A DNA stretch of 58,673 nt from assembly GCA_902580945.1 (NCBI GenBank), contig CACHML010000009.1, positions 1-58,673 on the forward strand, in the 5' to 3' direction. Source of the DNA: an uncultured Pelagibacteraceae bacterium. GTDB taxonomy: Bacteria > Pseudomonadota > Alphaproteobacteria > Pelagibacterales > Pelagibacteraceae. Positions 19,065 through 28,036 of this stretch are shown here, one piece after another. The notes under the pieces are model-generated. The model was given only the letters and a program-made list of their open reading frames with translations. It had not been told where the DNA came from and searched no databases. A program made the position numbers and the translations under genes. Within the stretch, counting starts at the first letter, position 1. Each line of letters starts with the position of its first letter.

Positions 19065-19092
19065 TGTATAATTCATTTTGATCATTAGTCTA
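19065..19092 (-). promoter_or_regulatory. possible promoter for tRNA-Cys/tRNA-Asn
   Basis: On the minus strand, a -35-like TAGACT (19092-19087) and a -10-like TATACA (19070-19065) are separated by 16 bases and lie about 33 bases before the mature tRNA-Cys 5' end. Each matches the sigma-70 consensus at four of six positions. Spacing and location are reasonable, but AT-rich DNA yields such matches by chance. Confidence 0.35.
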
Positions 19093-19152
19093 TAAATTTA
19101 GCAATGATTTTCATTATTGTTTATTAATTTGATTAATTTATAAAACAAATCA

Positions 19153-21780
19153 ATGAGTTTTGATAAATATGAGCACATAAATGTAGAAAATAAAATCTAC
19201 GATTATTGGGAAAAAAACCAGCTATTTAAACCTAAAGAAAATTCAAAAAAATTCTCAATTGTAATTCCACCACCTAATGTAACTGGAAGCCTTCATATGG
19301 GGCATGCTTTAAACAACTCAATTCAAGATGTTTTAACAAGATTTCATAGAATGAATAATTATGAAACTTTATGGCAACCAGGAACAGATCATGCTGGTAT
19401 TGCAACTCAGGCATTAGTTGAAAAAAAACTTGCAAAAGAAGGTATTAAAAAAAACGATTTAGGTAGAGAAAAATTTATTGAGAAAGTATGGGAATGGAAG
19501 AATGAATATGGAGATATAATAATTAATCAACTTAAAAAACTTGGATGTTCATGTGATTGGTCTCGTAATGCTTTTACAATGGATGAAAATTTATCTAAGT
19601 CAGTCATAAAAGTATTTGTTGACCTTTATAATAAGAAATTAATCTACAAAGCAAAAAAACTTGTAAATTGGGATGTTGTTTTAAAAACAGCAATATCTGA
19701 TTTAGAAGTTGATCAGCGTGAAGTAAATTCTCAACTTTATTATATAAATTACCCTATAGAAAATTCTGATAAATTTATAACAATTGCAACAACTAGACCT
19801 GAAACTATGTTGGGAGATACTGCAATAGCTGTAAATCCAAAAGACGATAGATTTAAAGATCTAGTAGGGAAGTTTGTAATTATTCCTTTAGTAAAGAGAA
19901 AAATAAAAATAATAACAGATGATTATGCTGATCCTGAACAAGGAACAGGAGCAGTAAAAATTACACCAGCTCATGATTTTAATGATTATGATGTAGGTAT
20001 AAGAAACAAGTTAGAAGTAATTAATATATTTACGCCTGATGGAAAAATAAATGACAATGCACCTGACCCATATAAAGGTTTAGATAGATTTGCTGCAAGA
20101 AAATTAATCTTAGAACATCTTGAAGAGGGTAAATTTTTAGAAAAAATAGAAAAGTTAATAAACAAAGTTCCTTATGGGGATAGATCTAATTCTATTATTG
20201 AACCTTATTTAACAGAACAATGGTTTGTTGATGCTAAAACTCTAGCTGTAAAAGCAAAAGAAGTAGTTAATAATGGTAAAACTAAATTCTTTCCTGAAAA
20301 TTGGTCAAAAACATATTTTCAATGGATGAATAATATTGAGCCTTGGTGTATTTCTCGTCAATTATGGTGGGGACATCAAATTCCAGCATGGTACGGACCT
20401 GATGGAAAAATATTTGTAGCTGAAAATGAGGATGAGTGCAAAAAACAAGCAAAAGAATTCTATTCAAAAGATGTGGAATTAAAAAGAGATGAAGATGTTC
20501 TAGACACTTGGTTTTCATCAGGTCTATGGCCATTTGCGACTTTAGGTTGGCCAGAAAAAACTCCAGAAGTTGAAAAATTTTATCCAACAAGTGTTCTTGT
20601 TACAGGTTTTGATATCATATTTTTCTGGGTTGCTAGAATGATAATGATGGGAACTCAGTTTTTAGATAAGGAACCTTTTAAAAATATATATGTTCATGCT
20701 TTAGTTAGAGATGAAAAGGGTCAAAAAATGTCTAAATCAAAGGGCAATGTAATTGATCCATTAGAACTTATCGAAAAATATAGTGCAGATGCTTTGAGAT
20801 TTACTCTTTTATCAATGGCATCGCCAGGTCGAGACGTAAAATTATCTGAAGACAGGGTTAAAGGTTATAGAAATTTTTTAAATAAAATTTGGAATGCAAA
20901 TAATTTTTTAACACAAAATAAGTGTGATTTTGGTGATGTGAAAAAACCTGAAAATATAAACTTAACAATTAATAAGTGGATACTTTCTGAGCTTGTAAAA
21001 GTTAAAAATGACACGGAAAATAGTTTGAAAAACTATAGATTTGATGAAGCAGCTAAGATTATTTATCAATTTGTATGGCATTCATTTTGTGATTGGTATT
21101 TAGAGTTATCTAAAACAGTTTTAAACTCTGATAATGAGGAAGATATTAAGGAGTTAAAACAAACATCAGCATATGTTTTTAAGGAAATTTTAATTATTCT
21201 TCATCCATTTATTCCATTTGTAACCGAAGAGATATGGTTAAATAATAAGCTAGATAAAGAAGGCAAAGATTACTTGATGTATGCCAATTGGCTAGAAGAT
21301 GATTATCATGAAAAAAAATCGTATGATGAGATAAATAATATCATTAATTTTATTACATCAATTAGATCATTTAAAAATGAATTAAATATAAGTCCTGGAT
21401 CATTTATTGAAATTTCAACAGAAAATACAAATAAGGAATATAAAAACTTTTTATCTTCTAATGAAAATATAATGAAAAAAAATGGAAGAATTAAAAATTT
21501 TCATGAAAAAGATTTAGACAAACCATCTGCAAGTATAGTCATAAGCGGTGAGTTATTTAAATTATATTTTGATGAAAATGTTGATTTAAATATGATCAAA
21601 TCAACATTAGAAAAGAAAATTACAAAAATTAATGAAGAGATGAAAAAAATTGATGTTAGATTATCAAATAAATCCTTTGTGGATCGTGCACCACAAAATA
21701 TAGTAGAGCAGGAGAAAAGCAACTTTGCTAATCTTGAAAAAGATGTTAAAAAAATAGAATTAACTCTTAAAGGTTTATAA
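19153..21780 (+). CDS. valS: valyl-tRNA synthetase
   Basis: An 875-residue class I aminoacyl-tRNA synthetase that charges tRNA-Val. [14 protein letters not shown] near residue 38 holds the HIGH motif, [18 protein letters not shown] marks the editing domain, [14 protein letters not shown] near residue 523 holds KMSKS, and the C-terminal 65 residues form the coiled-coil arm. Length fits the shorter bacterial ValS type. The last base of its stop is the first base of the ilvD start codon, so valine synthesis and valine charging genes are coupled. Confidence 0.97.
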   Translation: MSFDKYEHINVENKIYDYWEKNQLFKPKENSKKFSIVIPPPNVTGSLHMGHALNNSIQDVLTRFHRMNNYETLWQPGTDHAGIATQALVEKKLAKEGIKKNDLGREKFIEKVWEWKNEYGDIIINQLKKLGCSCDWSRNAFTMDENLSKSVIKVFVDLYNKKLIYKAKKLVNWDVVLKTAISDLEVDQREVNSQLYYINYPIENSDKFITIATTRPETMLGDTAIAVNPKDDRFKDLVGKFVIIPLVKRKIKIITDDYADPEQGTGAVKITPAHDFNDYDVGIRNKLEVINIFTPDGKINDNAPDPYKGLDRFAARKLILEHLEEGKFLEKIEKLINKVPYGDRSNSIIEPYLTEQWFVDAKTLAVKAKEVVNNGKTKFFPENWSKTYFQWMNNIEPWCISRQLWWGHQIPAWYGPDGKIFVAENEDECKKQAKEFYSKDVELKRDEDVLDTWFSSGLWPFATLGWPEKTPEVEKFYPTSVLVTGFDIIFFWVARMIMMGTQFLDKEPFKNIYVHALVRDEKGQKMSKSKGNVIDPLELIEKYSADALRFTLLSMASPGRDVKLSEDRVKGYRNFLNKIWNANNFLTQNKCDFGDVKKPENINLTINKWILSELVKVKNDTENSLKNYRFDEAAKIIYQFVWHSFCDWYLELSKTVLNSDNEEDIKELKQTSAYVFKEILIILHPFIPFVTEEIWLNNKLDKEGKDYLMYANWLEDDYHEKKSYDEINNIINFITSIRSFKNELNISPGSFIEISTENTNKEYKNFLSSNENIMKKNGRIKNFHEKDLDKPSASIVISGELFKLYFDENVDLNMIKSTLEKKITKINEEMKKIDVRLSNKSFVDRAPQNIVEQEKSNFANLEKDVKKIELTLKGL

Positions 21781-23498
21781 TGAAAAAATTTAATAAAAAG
21801 AAATTACCTAGTAGACACACAACAATTGGTGCAGATAAAGCCCCTCAAAGATCATTTTATTACGCAATGGATTTAACCGAAAAAGATGTAGCAAAACCAT
21901 TTGTTGGTGTTGTTTCAACATGGAATGAAGCAGCTCCTTGTAACATTAATTTAATGAAACAAGCTCAATCAGTTAAAAAAGGAGTTAAAGCATCAGGCGG
22001 AACTCCAAGAGAATTTTGTACTATTACAGTAACTGATGGTATTGCGATGGGTCATGAGGGAATGAAGTCATCATTAATATCAAGAGATGTGATAGCAGAC
22101 TCAACTGAACTTACGGTTAGAGGACATTGTTATGATGCATTAGTTGGATTAGCGGGCTGTGATAAATCATTACCTGGTTTAATGATGTCGATGGTACGTT
22201 TAAACATTCCAAGTGTATTTATATATGGTGGATCAATTCTACCTGGGAGATTTAATGGGAAAGATGTAACTGTTGTAGATGTATTTGAAGGTGTTGGAAA
22301 ATATACATCAAAAAAAATGACAGCTCATGCTTTAAGAAAATTAGAATTAAAAGCATGTCCAAGTGCAGGTGCTTGTGGTGGACAATTTACTGCAAACACA
22401 ATGGCATGTGTTTCAGAAGCAATAGGATTAGCTTTACCTTTCTCAGCAGGGACGCCAGCGCCATATTTAGAAAGAAATAAATATGCAATAGACAGCGGTA
22501 AAGCTGTAATGAATTTATTAGCAAAGAATATTAGACCTAGAGACATAGTAACAAGAAAAGCTCTTGAAAATGCAGCAACAATTGTTGCAGCAACAGGTGG
22601 ATCAACAAATGCAGGTTTACACTTGCCAGCTATTGCAAATGAAATTGGAATTAAATTTGATTTAATGGATGTTGCAAAAATATTTAAGAAAACTCCTTAT
22701 CTTGCAGATTTAAAACCTGGTGGAAAGTATGTTGCAAAAGATATGTGGGAAGCAGGAGGAGTTCCAATGTTATTAAAAACTCTTATGGATGGTGGCTACA
22801 TTCACGGAGACTGTATGACAGTTACAGGTAAAACAATGAGAGAAAATTTAAAAAATGTCAAATTTAGAACTAATCAAAAAGTAATGAGATCCTATAAAAA
22901 TCCAATTTCACCAACAGGAGGAGTTGTTGGATTAAAAGGAAATTTAGCTCCAGAAGGTGGAATTGTAAAAATAGCTGGTTTAAAAAAATTACAATTTACA
23001 GGAAGAGCTAGATGTTTTGATAATGAAGAGTCTGCTTACAAAGCAGTAATAAACAGAAAATACAAAGATGGTGATATCATCATTATTAGATATGAGGGAC
23101 CTATAGGAGGTCCTGGAATGAGAGAAATGCTTCAAACAACTGCAGCAATCTACGGTCAAGGAAAAGGGGAGAAAGTAGCCCTCATTACAGACGGTAGGTT
23201 CTCTGGGGCTACCAGAGGCTTTTGTATCGGTCATGTGGGCCCTGAGGCCTCCGTAGGCGGTCCTATAGCCCTTTTAAGGAATGGGGACATCATCGATATA
23301 GACGCTAAAAAGGGCACGATTAACGTAAGACTTACAAAGAAGGAATTAAGTGCAAGACGTAAAAAATGGAAACCAAGAAAAGTGAATTTTGGTAATGGTA
23401 CATTATGGAAATATGCACAAACTGTTGGACCAGCTTATAAAGGTGCACCAACTCATCCAGGTGGTAAAAACGAGGTTAGAACGTACGCTGATATTTAA
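21780..23498 (+). CDS. ilvD: dihydroxy-acid dehydratase
   Basis: A 572-residue Fe-S enzyme for the penultimate step of valine and isoleucine synthesis (dihydroxy-acid to 2-oxo-acid). Cluster cysteine motifs GCDKSLPG (near residue 123) and [14 protein letters not shown] (near 196), [14 protein letters not shown] and [11 protein letters not shown] are present. Odd feature: bases about 23161-23290 are far richer in G+C than the rest of the gene (65 of 120 bases in 23161-23280), with codons such as GCC, GGG and CCC that are rare nearby, although the protein stays well conserved. It overlaps manC-like downstream by one base. Confidence 0.96.
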   Translation: MKKFNKKKLPSRHTTIGADKAPQRSFYYAMDLTEKDVAKPFVGVVSTWNEAAPCNINLMKQAQSVKKGVKASGGTPREFCTITVTDGIAMGHEGMKSSLISRDVIADSTELTVRGHCYDALVGLAGCDKSLPGLMMSMVRLNIPSVFIYGGSILPGRFNGKDVTVVDVFEGVGKYTSKKMTAHALRKLELKACPSAGACGGQFTANTMACVSEAIGLALPFSAGTPAPYLERNKYAIDSGKAVMNLLAKNIRPRDIVTRKALENAATIVAATGGSTNAGLHLPAIANEIGIKFDLMDVAKIFKKTPYLADLKPGGKYVAKDMWEAGGVPMLLKTLMDGGYIHGDCMTVTGKTMRENLKNVKFRTNQKVMRSYKNPISPTGGVVGLKGNLAPEGGIVKIAGLKKLQFTGRARCFDNEESAYKAVINRKYKDGDIIIIRYEGPIGGPGMREMLQTTAAIYGQGKGEKVALITDGRFSGATRGFCIGHVGPEASVGGPIALLRNGDIIDIDAKKGTINVRLTKKELSARRKKWKPRKVNFGNGTLWKYAQTVGPAYKGAPTHPGGKNEVRTYADI

Positions 23499-24706
23499 TG
23501 AAAATTAGACCTGTAATACTTTGTGGTGGCGCAGGAACAAGACTTTGGCCAGATAAAAAAAAACATCAAGCAAAACAATTTATTGATTTTGGCGGATGGA
23601 GTTTAATTCAAAAAACTTTAGAAAGAGTAAATAAACCAATTTTTGATTTTCCTATAATCAGTACAAATTTAAAATACTTAAAACAAGTCAAATTAGCTTT
23701 AAATAAAAGTAAAATAAAAAAGTTTAAAATAGTTTTAGAACCAGCTAAAAAAAATACCGCACCAGCAATATTAACGTCTGCATTAATAAAAGATATTCCA
23801 TTAGAGCAACCATTAATGTTTTTTGCAGCAGATCATTTAATTGAAAGATCTTATATTTTAAATAAATCTTTATTAAAAAATAAACCAAATTTAGATAATC
23901 AAAATTTATTTATTTTTGGAATAAAACCTACAAACCCATCAAGTGAATATGGGTATTTTTTAACTAAAAAAAATAAATCCATAAATAAAGTTACAAAATT
24001 TATTGAAAAACCAAAATTATCAAAAGCAAAGGAAGTAATTAAGAAAAAAGGTTACTGGAATTCTGGCATGTTTTATTTAAGAAAAGACTCAATAATCAAT
24101 AACTTTAAAAAATATCAAAATAAAACTTACAAAAGTTGTGTTGAAGCGATTAAAAAAGGCAAATATAAAAATAACACTTATTACTTAAATAAAAGAGCTT
24201 TTGAAAAATCAATCGAGAAATCTTTTGATTATGCAATTCTAGAGAAAACCAAACAAATTAACGCTATCAAACTAGACATTCCTTGGTCAGATCTTGGTAG
24301 CTGGAAAGAAATTTTAGGGATGTATGACAAAAATAAAAACAAATATATTAAGAAAAAAAATGTCTATTACCGTCCATGGGGTAGGTATACTAATCTATTT
24401 GAGGGCAAAGAGTTTTTAATTAAAGAGTTATACGTAAAACCAAAAGGCATTTTAAGTTTACAAAAACACCATCATCGAGCTGAACATTGGTTAGTTACAC
24501 AAGGCAATCCTAAAATAACTCTGAATAAAGATATAATTGTTAAAAAACCTGGTGAACATATATTCATTCCATTAGAAGCAATCCATAGAGTTCAAAATCC
24601 AGGAAAAAAACCTGTAAAAATTGTTGAAGCTCAAGTTGGTTCAATTCTAAAAGAGACTGATATTGTTAGATATCAAGACATTTATGGTAGAGCAAATAAA
24701 CTTTAA
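23498..24706 (+). CDS. mannose-1-phosphate guanylyltransferase / mannose-6-phosphate isomerase (type II)
   Basis: A 402-residue two-domain enzyme. The N-terminal nucleotidyltransferase has LCGGAGTRLWP at residue 8, the FAADH metal site near 109 and TKFIEKP near 165. The C-terminal cupin-type isomerase domain starts near RPWGRY (about 288) with LSLQKHHHRAEHWLV holding metal-binding histidines. It would turn fructose-6-phosphate-derived mannose phosphate into GDP-mannose for surface glycans. It is shorter than typical ManC/AlgA (about 470), mainly by a reduced middle. No glycan cluster adjoins it; it is coupled to ilvD by a one-base overlap. Confidence 0.88.
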   Translation: MKIRPVILCGGAGTRLWPDKKKHQAKQFIDFGGWSLIQKTLERVNKPIFDFPIISTNLKYLKQVKLALNKSKIKKFKIVLEPAKKNTAPAILTSALIKDIPLEQPLMFFAADHLIERSYILNKSLLKNKPNLDNQNLFIFGIKPTNPSSEYGYFLTKKNKSINKVTKFIEKPKLSKAKEVIKKKGYWNSGMFYLRKDSIINNFKKYQNKTYKSCVEAIKKGKYKNNTYYLNKRAFEKSIEKSFDYAILEKTKQINAIKLDIPWSDLGSWKEILGMYDKNKNKYIKKKNVYYRPWGRYTNLFEGKEFLIKELYVKPKGILSLQKHHHRAEHWLVTQGNPKITLNKDIIVKKPGEHIFIPLEAIHRVQNPGKKPVKIVEAQVGSILKETDIVRYQDIYGRANKL

Positions 24707-24791
24707 TTAAATTGTAATAATCTATAAATATTTTTGTCATAAACATTAATTATAAAATTCTAATAAAATTTTAAATTATAAAACATCTTTA

Positions 24792-24859
24792 TTTCCCCTT
24801 AATTTTAAAATTTTGTTGATTAACTACTTTCCCCTTTTTTAATTACAAAAAGGGGAAAG
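24792..24859. repeat. inverted repeat with a third competing arm in the manC-like / small-ORF intergenic region
   Basis: In the 165-base gap between two convergent genes, CTTTCCCCTTTTT (24827-24839) and AAAAAGGGGAAAG (24847-24859) form a perfect 13-bp stem with a 7-base loop. A further TTTCCCCTT at 24792-24800 can pair with the same AAGGGGAAA arm. No T tract follows the stem on either strand, so it is not a canonical intrinsic terminator, although it may end both convergent transcripts. The competing arm would allow two alternative folds. Confidence 0.6.
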
Positions 24860-24871
24860 AAGATTTAGAAA

Positions 24872-25081
24872 TTAATTATTTACAGATGCGGAACTCTCGA
24901 TAGTCTTCTTTTTAGCTAGTTTTTTTGTTTTTTTTTCAGCAACTCTTTTTTCAATACTTGCAATTTTAATATTAATTTTAGATAATTTTTTTTCTTTCAA
25001 ATTGATCTTATTTTTGAGTTTTTCTATTAACTTGATAACCTTTTTTTTTCTTTTTTCATTTTTCTTTAACTTTTTACTCAT
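24872..25081 (-). CDS. small lysine-rich coiled-coil protein of unknown function
   Basis: A 69-residue, strongly basic protein: more than a third lysine, with hydrophobic residues at helical spacing, so a single charged helix or coiled coil is likely. I do not recognise a family. An exceptionally good Shine-Dalgarno, AGGAGG at 25092-25087, sits five bases before the ATG, which argues strongly that it is translated. The C-terminus (ESSASVNN) is uncharged. Such composition suits binding nucleic acid or the ribosome, but that is inference. Confidence 0.68.
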   Translation of the reverse strand: MSKKLKKNEKRKKKVIKLIEKLKNKINLKEKKLSKINIKIASIEKRVAEKKTKKLAKKKTIESSASVNN

Positions 25082-25169
25082 AATGACCTCCTGTGTAATT
25101 TTATAATAATTATATTTAAATTAAATATCTTAGTAAAATGATTTTTTGATAAATTCTCTTATTTAAAAG

Positions 25170-26057
25170 TTATGCTGTTAATATGTTAAAATATTTTCCT
25201 GATTTCCTTAATTCTACTTTATCACAATATTGATATTTATCACCATCAATTTGAATTGGAATTTTTTTCCCTTGTCCATCAATTTTTAGCTCACTGGAAT
25301 AAGATGTTATAACACTCGTAGACTTCGATAAATCTCCAAAAAAAATAATCAAATAAATATAATAAAGTATTTTTATTCTAGTAAGGTCTTTGAATACATA
25401 AGTAATAATTTTGTTATCAAATATATTTGTTTTATTAATTTTGTAGTGTCCTGCATAATAATTGGTATTAGAACATAACACCCAGTCAGCTATATGATTT
25501 TGACCATCTATGTTAACTTTTAATTTTTGATTTTTCATTAACAAAAATTTTTGCAATCCTTTATATCCAAAAATAATTTTACCTAACAGTTTTTTTAGAG
25601 AACTATTAATTGAATGGACTATCGTTGCATCCCAACCTATACCTGCCATTAAAATAAAATAATCATTATTGATTTTTACTAAATTAGTTTTTTTTAAATT
25701 GTTTGATTGTAAAATTTGAACAATTTTACTTATTTTTTTACTCATATTTAGTTCAGCTTGAAGTAAATTAGCAGTTCCAGCTGGTATATAACCAATAGCA
25801 AAATCTTTTTTTGGAACAAAATTATTTTTAATAAGTTTGTTTATTGCAAATGATACTGAACCATCGCCACCAGCAACTACAAGTCTATCTATATTTAACT
25901 TAGAAATATTTTTAAATACTCCTTCTGCTTTATCCACGCTCTCAGTTTCAAAAAAAGAAACATCGTTATGCTTAGAAAGTTCATCAGAAATTTTTTTTAT
26001 AAATTTAGATTTTCTGCCAGAGGAAGCGTTTTTGTTGTAAATAATGCAATATTTCAT
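25170..26057 (-). CDS. diacylglycerol kinase family lipid kinase
   Basis: A 295-residue protein of the DAGK catalytic-domain/YegS family. It opens with YCIIYNKNASSGRKSK and has the nucleotide-binding motif VVAGGDGSVSFAINKL near residue 70 and GYIPAGTANLLQAEL near 95; the C-terminal beta domain ends with KIPIQIDGDKYQ. The family phosphorylates diacylglycerol or sphingoid lipids. I start it at ATG 26057 because the motif begins there; a longer reading to 26096 adds 13 atypical residues. It is divergent from the plcP/agt pair (85-base gap), and would return PlcP-made diacylglycerol to phosphatidate. Confidence 0.85.
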   Translation of the reverse strand: MKYCIIYNKNASSGRKSKFIKKISDELSKHNDVSFFETESVDKAEGVFKNISKLNIDRLVVAGGDGSVSFAINKLIKNNFVPKKDFAIGYIPAGTANLLQAELNMSKKISKIVQILQSNNLKKTNLVKINNDYFILMAGIGWDATIVHSINSSLKKLLGKIIFGYKGLQKFLLMKNQKLKVNIDGQNHIADWVLCSNTNYYAGHYKINKTNIFDNKIITYVFKDLTRIKILYYIYLIIFFGDLSKSTSVITSYSSELKIDGQGKKIPIQIDGDKYQYCDKVELRKSGKYFNILTA

Positions 26058-26142
26058 AATAAATTTTAATATTTTCTTAACATTACTATGGCACAAAGAA
26101 TTAAACGATTCTAGTGCAAATTGAATTAAAAAAAAGGATTAA

Positions 26143-26961
26143 ATGAAACCTATATTAAAATACAAAAGTATATTCATTTCAGATGTGCATCTTGGTACTA
26201 AAGGTTGCCAAGCAAACAAATTGCTTGAATTTTTTAAAAATACAAGATCAGAAAAACTTTATTGTGTAGGTGATATAATAGATGTTTGGGCACTTCAAAA
26301 AAATTTTTATTGGCCACAAGAACATAATGACGTAATTCAAAAAATATTAAGAAAAGCAAGACATGGAACAGAAGTTTACTACGTTATAGGTAATCATGAT
26401 GAAGTGTTTCGAAAATTTATTCCTATGCATTTTGGACAGATAAAAATGATCAATAGAGTAATTCATCAGTCTGTTTTAAATAAAAAATATTTAGTTGTTC
26501 ATGGCGATGCTTGGGATGGTGTTATGAGATATGCCAAATGGTTGTCGAAGTTAGGCGCAATAGCCTATGAAATGCTATTGAAATTAAATGTAGTGATTAA
26601 CTTTTTTAGACGTCTAAGAGGTAAAGGCCAGTGGTCTTTAGCAAAGTTTCTTAAATATAAGGTAAAAAATGCAGTTAAATATATGGGAGAATACGAAAAA
26701 ACAATCGCAGAATATGGAAAGAAAAAAAAATTTGATGGAATAATCTGTGGGCATATTCATCACGCCCAAAATGAAAATTATGATGGTGTTAATTATTTAA
26801 ATTGTGGAGACTGGGTTGAGTCTTGTACTGCTTTAGTTGAAAATTTTGATGGAACGTTTGAAATAATTTATTGGGATAAATTAAGAGAAGAATTTTTAGA
26901 TAGTCGTAATAATTCAGATAAAGAAGTAATTGAAACTCCAGGTCTGAAAAAGGCATCATAA
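26143..26961 (+). CDS. plcP: calcineurin-like metallophosphoesterase, PlcP-type phospholipase C (LpxH-like)
   Basis: A 272-residue metallophosphoesterase with the full metal-site set: ISDVHLGTK (DxH), CVGDIIDVW (GDxxD), VIGNHDEV (GNHD), VVHGDAWD and ICGHIHHAQ (GHxH). The family is often labelled UDP-2,3-diacylglucosamine hydrolase (LpxH). The length, the immediate coupling to a GT4 glycosyltransferase (one-base overlap) and location beside phoR-pst favour PlcP, which in rhizobia and SAR11 strips headgroups from phospholipids during phosphate starvation to leave diacylglycerol. LpxH activity in lipid A synthesis remains the alternative. It is preceded by AAAAAAGGATTAA, a modest Shine-Dalgarno. 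Confidence 0.75.
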   Translation: MKPILKYKSIFISDVHLGTKGCQANKLLEFFKNTRSEKLYCVGDIIDVWALQKNFYWPQEHNDVIQKILRKARHGTEVYYVIGNHDEVFRKFIPMHFGQIKMINRVIHQSVLNKKYLVVHGDAWDGVMRYAKWLSKLGAIAYEMLLKLNVVINFFRRLRGKGQWSLAKFLKYKVKNAVKYMGEYEKTIAEYGKKKKFDGIICGHIHHAQNENYDGVNYLNCGDWVESCTALVENFDGTFEIIYWDKLREEFLDSRNNSDKEVIETPGLKKAS

Positions 26962-27965
26962 TGAAAATATTAATTGTAACAGACGCTTATTTTCCACAAG
27001 TAAATGGTGTGGTAAGAACTTTAAATGAAACAGGAAAAAAACTTGAAGCAATGGGTCACGAAGTTGAGTATTTAAATCCCCAACTTTTCTTCACTGTGCC
27101 TATGCCTAAATATAATGAAATAAGACTTTCTGTGAATATTTGGCCAAGAGTAAGCCATTTAATAAAAAAAATAAATCCTTCAGCCATACATATAGCTACC
27201 GAAGGTCCTTTAGGATTTATGGCAAGAAGATATTGTCTTAAAAATAATCTAAAGTTTACCACAAGTTTTCACACAAGATTTGATAAATATATGAAATTAT
27301 ATTTACCTTGGGTTCCTGAAAAATTATCACAGAAATTCCTAAGCAACTTTCATAACAAAGCAGAAAAAATTTTGGTTACAACCGAATCTATGAAAAAAGA
27401 ACTAATTCAAATTGGAGTAGATGAAAGTAAAATGGTTGTTTGGACAAGAGGTGCTGATCATGGATCGTTTAAAAATCCAAAAAAAATCAATTTAGAATAT
27501 AAAAGGCCTATATGGATATATGTAGGTCGAGTAGCTATTGAAAAAAATATTCGTGCTTTTTTAAATCTAAAATTAGAAGGAACAAAACTTCTTGTTGGTA
27601 AAGGACCAGATATTGAAAAGTTAAAAAAAGAATTTCCAGATGCTCACTTCTTAGGTGAAAAAACTAACGGTGAATTAGCTTCATATTTTACATCATCTGA
27701 TGTTTTTGTCTTTCCAAGCAAAACAGATACGTTTGCAATTGTAATATGTGAATCCCTCAGTTGTGGTACACCAGTTGCAGCATATCCAGTTCCTGGTCCT
27801 AAAGATATTTTCAAAGATAGTGAAATTAATTGTTTAGATGAGGATTTAGAAAAATCTGCAATGAAAGCTCTTAAAGTTGAAAGAGAAAAGTGCCTAGAAT
27901 ACTCTAAAAACTTTACTTGGGATAAAACCGCAGAAATTTTTATTAATAATATCTCCCCTAATTAA
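26961..27965 (+). CDS. agt: GT4-family glycosyltransferase, Agt-type glycolipid synthase
   Basis: A 334-residue GT-B glycosyltransferase. N-terminal TDAYFPQVNGVVRTL, SFHTRFDKY near 104, the nucleotide-sugar half with YVGRVAIEKN (about 187), and the retaining-enzyme motif FPSKTDTFAIVICESLSCGTP (about 250-270). It has the features of enzymes that add a sugar to diacylglycerol, and its start overlaps plcP by one base. Together they would convert phospholipid to glycolipid, saving phosphorus. Which sugar (glucose, galactose or glucuronate) is added cannot be read from sequence. Confidence 0.8.
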   Translation: MKILIVTDAYFPQVNGVVRTLNETGKKLEAMGHEVEYLNPQLFFTVPMPKYNEIRLSVNIWPRVSHLIKKINPSAIHIATEGPLGFMARRYCLKNNLKFTTSFHTRFDKYMKLYLPWVPEKLSQKFLSNFHNKAEKILVTTESMKKELIQIGVDESKMVVWTRGADHGSFKNPKKINLEYKRPIWIYVGRVAIEKNIRAFLNLKLEGTKLLVGKGPDIEKLKKEFPDAHFLGEKTNGELASYFTSSDVFVFPSKTDTFAIVICESLSCGTPVAAYPVPGPKDIFKDSEINCLDEDLEKSAMKALKVEREKCLEYSKNFTWDKTAEIFINNISPN

Positions 27966-27987
27966 GTAACTAAAATTTAAATAATTG

Positions 27988-28007
27988 CATATTAAATTTT
28001 TAATATG
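27988..28007. promoter_or_regulatory. AT-only dyad between agt and phoR
   Basis: CATATTAA (27988-27995) and TTAATATG (28000-28007) form a perfect 8-bp inverted repeat around ATTT, 30 bases before the phoR start. With its weak stem and no following T tract it is a poor terminator. It may be an operator or a loose transcript end for plcP-agt. Only the symmetry is certain. Confidence 0.35.
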
Positions 28008-28036
28008 TTAATTATATACTTAACTTTTAGAACATC

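Noticed and set aside
18867..19088. A 73-codon open frame on the plus strand
   Set aside because: It is antisense to tRNA-Asn and tRNA-Cys and spans both; the translation is an artefact of tRNA sequence.
26058..26142. A possible Pho box in the dgk/plcP divergent gap
   Set aside because: The best 7-4-7 pair found (around TCTTAAC-ATTA-CTATGGC) matches only about four of seven bases per half; no better than chance in AT-rich DNA.
26143..26961. Calling this gene lpxH
   Set aside because: Fold and motifs allow it, but coupling with a GT4 glycosyltransferase and location beside phoR/pst favour PlcP; kept as the alternative in the entry.
27964..27981. Pho-box-like AAGTAAC-TAAA-ATTTAAA before phoR
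   Set aside because: Half-site agreement is weak (five and four of seven) and it overlaps the agt stop codon; not strong enough to list.
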